Assembly (NCBI GenBank): GCA_030613605.1
Contig: JAUWLO010000058.1
Span: 1 to 10,127 of the forward strand
Source: Gammaproteobacteria bacterium
GTDB taxonomy: Bacteria > Pseudomonadota > Gammaproteobacteria > SZUA-152
Reading direction: 5' to 3'
Length of the DNA: 10,127 bases
Translations under genes and position numbers: made by a program
Shown here: positions 6,627 through 10,127 of the stretch, piece by piece
Position numbering within the stretch: position 1 is the first letter of the stretch
Layout of the letters: each line of letters starts with the position of its first letter
Notes under the pieces: generated by a model
Told to the model about the DNA's origin: nothing
Seen by the model: only the letters and a program-made list of their open reading frames with translations
Database searches by the model: none

Positions 6627-9433
6627 TGAGCGGTGCGGGCATCAGAGCGATGTTTTCATCCGCGCTGCTACCCTTCATGCAATGGTTGCCGGCCATCAAG
6701 CCGGATACCATCCGGCCGGACATCGAGGCGGGCATGATTGGCGCCATCCTGATTCTGCCACAGTCCATCGCGCTGGCCACGCTGGCGGGTATGCCGCCGG
6801 AATACGGTATCTATACCAGCATCTTCCCCGTTATCTTTGCCTCCCTGTGGGGTTCTTCCTGGCATACCCTGTCCGGACCCAACACGGCTGTTTGTGTGCT
6901 GATTGCCTGGGCGGTCGCACCGTTTGCCAGCGCCGGCAATGAGTATTACATCGGCTATGTGCTGGCACTGACGTTGATGGTCGGCGTCATTCAGCTTGCC
7001 CTCGGCCTGTTCAGGCTGGGTGCCGTGCTGGACTTTATTTCACAGACAGTGGTTAGCGCCATCGTGCTGGCAGTTGCGCTGATCATCATCGTCTCCGCCG
7101 GTAGCGCCTTGCTGGGGGTGTTATCCAACCTGGGTGAGCCGTTTTTTGTTCGGCTCTACCAGGTCGTGCACGATATTCCGCGCGCCAATGGCTATGCACT
7201 TGCTGTGGGCGTCAGCACTATCCTTTCCGGATTGCTCGCACGGCGTTACTGGAGGCGCTATGCACTGGTTATCGCCGTATTCGCCGGATTGCTCGCCGCC
7301 AGCTTGCTGAACCTGCTGTATGGCCCCGCAACCACGCAGATTGAACTGATCGGGAACCTCTCTATCGTCCTGCTGCCTTTCTCATCACCCCTTTTTGATC
7401 TGGAATCCATGTATGTCCTCCGGGAGCTGCTTGGCAGTGCCTTTGCCATTGCCTTCCTCGGGCTGATGCAGACCGTGGTGATTTCCCGCTCCCTGGCGGA
7501 GAAGTCAGGCCAGCGCATCGACACCAACCAGGAGATCATCGGACAGGGTATTTCCAATGTCGTTGCGCCTTTCCTGTCGAGTTTTGCCGGCTCCGGTTCC
7601 TTCAACCGCAGCGCGGCACACTACGATGCCGGTGCACGCACACCCATGGCAGCCGTATATGCCTCCGTGTTTCTTGCGCTGATCGTGTTTGCGGGCACCC
7701 GGGTGATTGCCTACACCCCCATGGCGGCAGTGGCCGGAGCGCTGATTCTTGTGGGCTACGGACTGATCGATATGAAGGGCGTGCGCAACATCCTGCGCAC
7801 CCGTCAGGAATCAGCCATCTTTGCGCTCACCTTCATTACCGCGCTCGCTCTGGGCCTCACAGTCGGTGTGTTCGTCGGCCTGCTGCTTTCTCTCCTGGTG
7901 TACCTGTGGTACGCCTCGGTACCCAATATTCTGATTGAAACACACATCGCCCGCGACGGCCGCCCGGTCAGCGTGGTAACCATCGATGGCAACCTGTTCT
8001 TCGGTTCTGTACGGCACGTTGAAAGTGCCCTTTCAAAACTCGGTGAGAAGGATGACAACAATATCCTGTTACTGAGAACAGACCATTTGACCTACCTGGA
8101 TGTTCCGGGCGCCATGATGCTGGCTGCCGAGGCGAACAGCCGTGCTGGCAAGGGTGATGAAATCTATATCTATGTAACCAGAAGCGACGTGCACAGTGTG
8201 CTGGAGCAATCCGGTTGCCTGGATGCATTTGGCGCAGACCATATTATCCAGCAGGGGCTAGATCACCCGATGAAGAGCCTGATTTACCCCAATCGGCCGG
8301 GTGGCTCTGCGGGGGGACAACTGAGCACACTCAATACTGACCAAGAGGAAGAAACCATGGAAGCACTCGCAAGGCGACTACGCATGACCCGTTTACTGGG
8401 TCCACTGTCGACACAACAACTGACCAGCCTGCTGGAACAGAGTGGCATCACCACGGCGCATGCCGGTGAAATCATCATCAGGGACAGTGACGTGATGCAC
8501 GACCATATCATCATGGTCGAAGGTGAACTGGAAGCCCAGCGTTCCTGGTCTGTCGAGAACGGCAACGACCAGAGCTATACCTGGACGATCAAACCTGCTG
8601 AAAACGAGGAGAGCTTTGCATTCCTTGGTGCGGCAAACAATATACGGGCACGCGCAGTGACCGATATCCGCTACATCAAGGTCGATGCAGACAGTATTGA
8701 CATGCTGCTTGGCTGGAGCCAGCAATTTGCGGAAGACATGGAGAAAGATCCCGAACTCAGTCGTCGCATGAACCTCGTCAAGCAGGTCACGATCTTTCAC
8801 GAAGTTCCGCTTGAGAATGCCAGGGAGGTATTCAGGCGCATGTACCCAAAGGAGGTGCAGGCCGGTGAGACCGTCGTGGCGGAAAGAGAGAAAGGCGACT
8901 GCTATTACCTCATTGACAGTGGTGAGGCCGAGGTCATGCGCACGGACCCGTTTACCGACGAGACCAGTTGCGTGGCAAAACTCGGGCCGGGCGATGCTTT
9001 TGGGGAGGAGGCGCTGTTGCGAGATGCCTATCGCAATGCCACGGTTACCATGACGACACCGGGCACCTTGCTGGTTCTGGACAAGGTTGATTTTGATGAA
9101 CTGATCAAATCCAACCTGGTTGAGGAAATCAGCGCGGATCGAGCGCTGGACATGGTCACTCAGGGTGAGGCCCGCTGGCTCGACTGCCACTATGACATGG
9201 AATACGAAGAGTCGCGGATTTCCGGAGCCCCCCTGATCCCGTTGGACCAGTTACGCTGGGGTGTTCATCAACTCGACCCGGAAGCAACTTATATCGTTTA
9301 CTGCCGGAGTGGTAGCCGCAGCAAGGCCGGTGCGTTTCTGCTGCGCGAACGCAACATCAAGGCTATGTCCATGATTGGTGGTATCCGTGATTGGCCGTAT
9401 GAGGTCGATGTTTCTCCCGTTGATGTGGCCTGA
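6626..9433 (+). CDS. SulP anion transporter fused to STAS, two cyclic-nucleotide-binding-type domains and rhodanese
   Basis: This 935-residue membrane protein shares one base with the upstream stop (TGATG). Residues about 32-430 are a SulP/SLC26 transporter; the conserved start region runs from DIEAGMIGAILILPQ through GIYTS to LSGPNTA. Residues about 440-550 are a STAS domain; its usual Asp-x-Ser/Thr-Gly site reads LDVPG (491-495), so it lacks the phosphorylatable residue. Residues about 585-700 resemble a cyclic-nucleotide-binding fold without a phosphate-binding cassette. Residues about 720-832 are a second, canonical one with FGEEALLRDAYRNATV (792-807), where Glu794 and Arg803 are the expected ligand-binding residues. 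Residues about 838-925 are a rhodanese with catalytic Cys893 in CRSGSRS. SulP proteins carry sulfate, bicarbonate or other anions; rhodanese moves sulfane sulfur. With the cytochrome, a role in sulfur oxyanion handling with nucleotide control is inferred. ATG 8357 (Met578) has its own ribosome binding site. Confidence 0.9.
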   Translation: MSGAGIRAMFSSALLPFMQWLPAIKPDTIRPDIEAGMIGAILILPQSIALATLAGMPPEYGIYTSIFPVIFASLWGSSWHTLSGPNTAVCVLIAWAVAPFASAGNEYYIGYVLALTLMVGVIQLALGLFRLGAVLDFISQTVVSAIVLAVALIIIVSAGSALLGVLSNLGEPFFVRLYQVVHDIPRANGYALAVGVSTILSGLLARRYWRRYALVIAVFAGLLAASLLNLLYGPATTQIELIGNLSIVLLPFSSPLFDLESMYVLRELLGSAFAIAFLGLMQTVVISRSLAEKSGQRIDTNQEIIGQGISNVVAPFLSSFAGSGSFNRSAAHYDAGARTPMAAVYASVFLALIVFAGTRVIAYTPMAAVAGALILVGYGLIDMKGVRNILRTRQESAIFALTFITALALGLTVGVFVGLLLSLLVYLWYASVPNILIETHIARDGRPVSVVTIDGNLFFGSVRHVESALSKLGEKDDNNILLLRTDHLTYLDVPGAMMLAAEANSRAGKGDEIYIYVTRSDVHSVLEQSGCLDAFGADHIIQQGLDHPMKSLIYPNRPGGSAGGQLSTLNTDQEEETMEALARRLRMTRLLGPLSTQQLTSLLEQSGITTAHAGEIIIRDSDVMHDHIIMVEGELEAQRSWSVENGNDQSYTWTIKPAENEESFAFLGAANNIRARAVTDIRYIKVDADSIDMLLGWSQQFAEDMEKDPELSRRMNLVKQVTIFHEVPLENAREVFRRMYPKEVQAGETVVAEREKGDCYYLIDSGEAEVMRTDPFTDETSCVAKLGPGDAFGEEALLRDAYRNATVTMTTPGTLLVLDKVDFDELIKSNLVEEISADRALDMVTQGEARWLDCHYDMEYEESRISGAPLIPLDQLRWGVHQLDPEATYIVYCRSGSRSKAGAFLLRERNIKAMSMIGGIRDWPYEVDVSPVDVA
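8344..8359 (+). promoter_or_regulatory. Internal ribosome binding site and in-frame ATG at the STAS/CNB junction
   Basis: AGAGGA (8344-8349) is followed after 7 nt by ATG 8357, which is in frame with the transporter gene (codon 578). It falls precisely in the linker between the STAS and the first cyclic-nucleotide-binding-like domain. Starting there would give a soluble 358-residue CNB-CNB-rhodanese protein ending at 9433. Either this is a genuine second start or it is the relic of a formerly separate gene. Confidence 0.5.
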
Positions 9434-9448
9434 GTGTTGGAGACTCAG
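9430..9448 (+). terminator. Small hairpin at the end of the operon
   Basis: CTGAGT (9430-9435) and ACTCAG (9443-9448) pair around a 7-nt loop overlapping the stop codon. Only TTAT follows directly, and a T run (ATTTTTTC) comes about 12 nt later, so termination here would be weak. Confidence 0.25.
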
Positions 9449-9631
9449 TTATCTATAACCATTTTTTCACGAATAGCTACTTTAGGGGGGCATACTAGCC
9501 GCCTTTGGATCGACTACTGTCCATCTTCATCGAGATCTAAATGTCTGCCTCCAGTTTAACCTGTCGTTCGTATGTATTCTGCGAATGACTCGTTCTGGCC
9601 GGAATTTCTCATTCAGGTGACTTTTACGATG

Positions 9632-9663
9632 GTCTGTTATCGCAAAATATTTTGATAACAGAC
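9632..9663. other. Strong hairpin with perfect 10-bp stem
   Basis: GTCTGTTATC (9632-9641) is the exact reverse complement of GATAACAGAC (9654-9663). The 12-nt interior GCAAAATATTTT can pair further (AAAAT/ATTTT). No T run follows, so a plain intrinsic terminator is unlikely. It could be an RNA-stabilising 3' structure for the operon, a protein-binding palindrome or a small repeat. Confidence 0.6.
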
Positions 9664-9683
9664 TTTCAAATGTTTACATCGAC

Positions 9684-9704
9684 AGGGCAAATGCGGCCCT
9701 TTTT
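9684..9704 (+). terminator. Possible intrinsic terminator
   Basis: AGGGC (9684-9688) and GCCCT (9696-9700) form a GC-rich 5-bp stem with a 7-nt loop, running into TTTTT (9700-9704). The flanking GACAG/CTGTC adds outer pairing potential. It lies about 250 nt after the operon stop. The stem is short, so this is tentative. Confidence 0.35.
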
Positions 9705-9708
9705 GGAC

Positions 9709-9828
9709 TGTCACAAATATTTACAATCTTGAAAATCGCTCTAAAGCCGCACTAACGCTGGCTTTAACGTACATATGGCGCTTACCGACCCATAAGAGAC
9801 GGCCGATAACTGTAAATTTTTGTGACGA
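9709..9828. repeat. MITE-like inverted-repeat unit flanked by a 7-bp direct repeat
   Basis: TGTCACAAATATTTACA (9709-9725) and TGTAAATTTTTGTGACG (9811-9827) are reverse complements at 15 of 17 positions. TTTGGAC occurs directly outside both ends (9702-9708 and 9829-9835), as a target-site duplication would. The interior has a 7-bp stem (TAAAGCC 9742-9748/GGCTTTA 9760-9766) and ACCGACCCATA (9784-9794), which is also found in element C (5410-5420). An alternative reading is a pair of activator sites for the downstream sigma-54 promoter. Confidence 0.5.
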
Positions 9829-9944
9829 TTTGGACCTGTGAACTAGTTGTTTTTATACAATATTTTACAAATTAGTAAATATTGAAATATTAAACTAAAG
9901 CTAACTTCCTGATTATTATTATAATTCTCTTAATACATTATATA

Positions 9945-9960
9945 TGGCATGGAAATTGCC
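9945..9960 (+). promoter_or_regulatory. Sigma-54 (RpoN) promoter
   Basis: TGGCATGGAAATTGCC matches the -24/-12 consensus TGGCACG-N4-TTGC with one substitution, and the GG (9946-9947) and GC (9958-9959) are separated by exactly 10 nt. Transcription should start near 9971, giving a leader of about 55 nt for the gene at 10026. Such promoters need an NtrC-type activator bound upstream; the 17-bp inverted sites at 9709-9725 and 9811-9827 are candidates. Confidence 0.8.
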
Positions 9961-10025
9961 TATTTATAGTATATATAGCTCGTATTGGGTTATAAAAATA
10001 AACATTTACATATATGGAGTTTGAA

Positions 10026-10127
10026 ATGAAAAATTATTACTCACTCTCACTGGCGCCATTATTACTTGCCGCCTCTTTTTCTGTCAGTGCCACCACGATA
10101 GATATGACTGGTACGATACGCGACTTC
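10026..10127 (+). CDS. Secreted protein, N-terminal part only
   Basis: ATG 10026 follows GGAG (10016-10019) with a 6-nt spacer. The visible 34 residues start MKNYYSLSLAPLLLAASFS, a clear Sec signal peptide (basic start, hydrophobic core) with likely cleavage after VSA. The mature part begins TTIDMTGTIRDF. That opening resembles fibro-slime-type domains (a 'TGTIRDF' start) seen in surface proteins, many of which carry a PEP-CTERM sorting tail. The sigma-54 promoter fits, since PEP-CTERM genes are often RpoN-controlled. The gene runs off the right edge, so neither the domain nor the tail can be confirmed. Confidence 0.8.
   Translation, partial: MKNYYSLSLAPLLLAASFSVSATTIDMTGTIRDF

Larger units (their letters stand above)
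9434..10025. other. AT-rich regulatory region upstream of the exported protein gene
   Basis: About 590 bases without a gene. In order it holds the small end-of-operon hairpin, a perfect 10-bp-stem hairpin (9632-9663), a terminator-like structure (9684-9704) and a 120-bp inverted-repeat unit (9709-9828). These are followed by an AT-rich near-palindrome (9858-9884, CAATATTTTAC/GTAAATATTG), a sigma-54 promoter (9945-9960) and the ribosome binding site at 10016-10019. No tRNA or coding frame was recognised. Confidence 0.65.

Noticed and set aside
8393..9190. Long open frame on the minus strand opposite the transporter fusion (265 codons)
   Set aside because: It lies wholly antisense to a well-supported multidomain gene, has no recognisable domain or ribosome binding site, and is the kind of shadow expected in GC-rich coding DNA.

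Overview
The window looks like a piece of a gammaproteobacterial chromosome, probably aquatic. The main pointers are a YbdG-type mechanosensitive channel very close to the enterobacterial protein, a TsdA-type diheme cytochrome, a textbook -24/-12 (sigma-54) promoter in front of an exported protein, and scattered short inverted-repeat elements with a GTCCGCTT-type end. No tRNA, rRNA, CRISPR array or transposase gene was recognised. All recognised genes are on the + strand.

Layout. (1) 1-2880: a GC-rich gene, cut by the left window edge, for a very large exported-type protein with thrombospondin type 3 calcium-binding repeats, a right-handed beta-helix and a choice-of-anchor Q type C-terminus. 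(2) About 2930-5720: a visibly AT-rich stretch with ybdG (3592-4809), a 54-codon hypothetical gene (5173-5337) and three related 90-135 bp inverted-repeat elements (A 3236-3367, B 4907-5042, C 5341-5429). It ends in a perfect 28-bp tandem duplication (5668-5723), whose second copy supplies the ATG of the next gene. (3) 5721-9433: a GC-rich two-gene operon. A periplasmic TsdA-like cytochrome c is followed, with a 1-nt TGATG overlap, by a 935-residue five-part fusion: SulP anion transporter, STAS, a degenerate cyclic-nucleotide-binding-like domain, a canonical cyclic-nucleotide-binding domain and a rhodanese. A good internal ribosome binding site and ATG lie exactly at the STAS/CNB junction. (4) 9434-10025: an AT-rich regulatory region with several hairpins, a 120-bp MITE-like or enhancer-like inverted repeat and a sigma-54 promoter. 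It drives a secreted protein (10026 to the window end) of which only the signal peptide and first mature residues are visible.

How the parts fit. The cytochrome plus SulP/rhodanese operon is best read as an inorganic-sulfur module. The periplasmic enzyme would oxidise thiosulfate or a similar compound. The membrane protein would move a sulfur oxyanion or other anion, with possible cyclic-nucleotide control and a cytoplasmic sulfurtransferase on the same chain. This is inference from domain content; neither substrate nor ligand can be read from the sequence. The sigma-54 promoter and the start of the last protein resemble PEP-CTERM/exosortase-type surface protein genes, but the diagnostic C-terminus lies outside the window. 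The most unusual items are the transporter fusion with its internal start, the duplicated start region of the cytochrome gene, and the small repeat elements.
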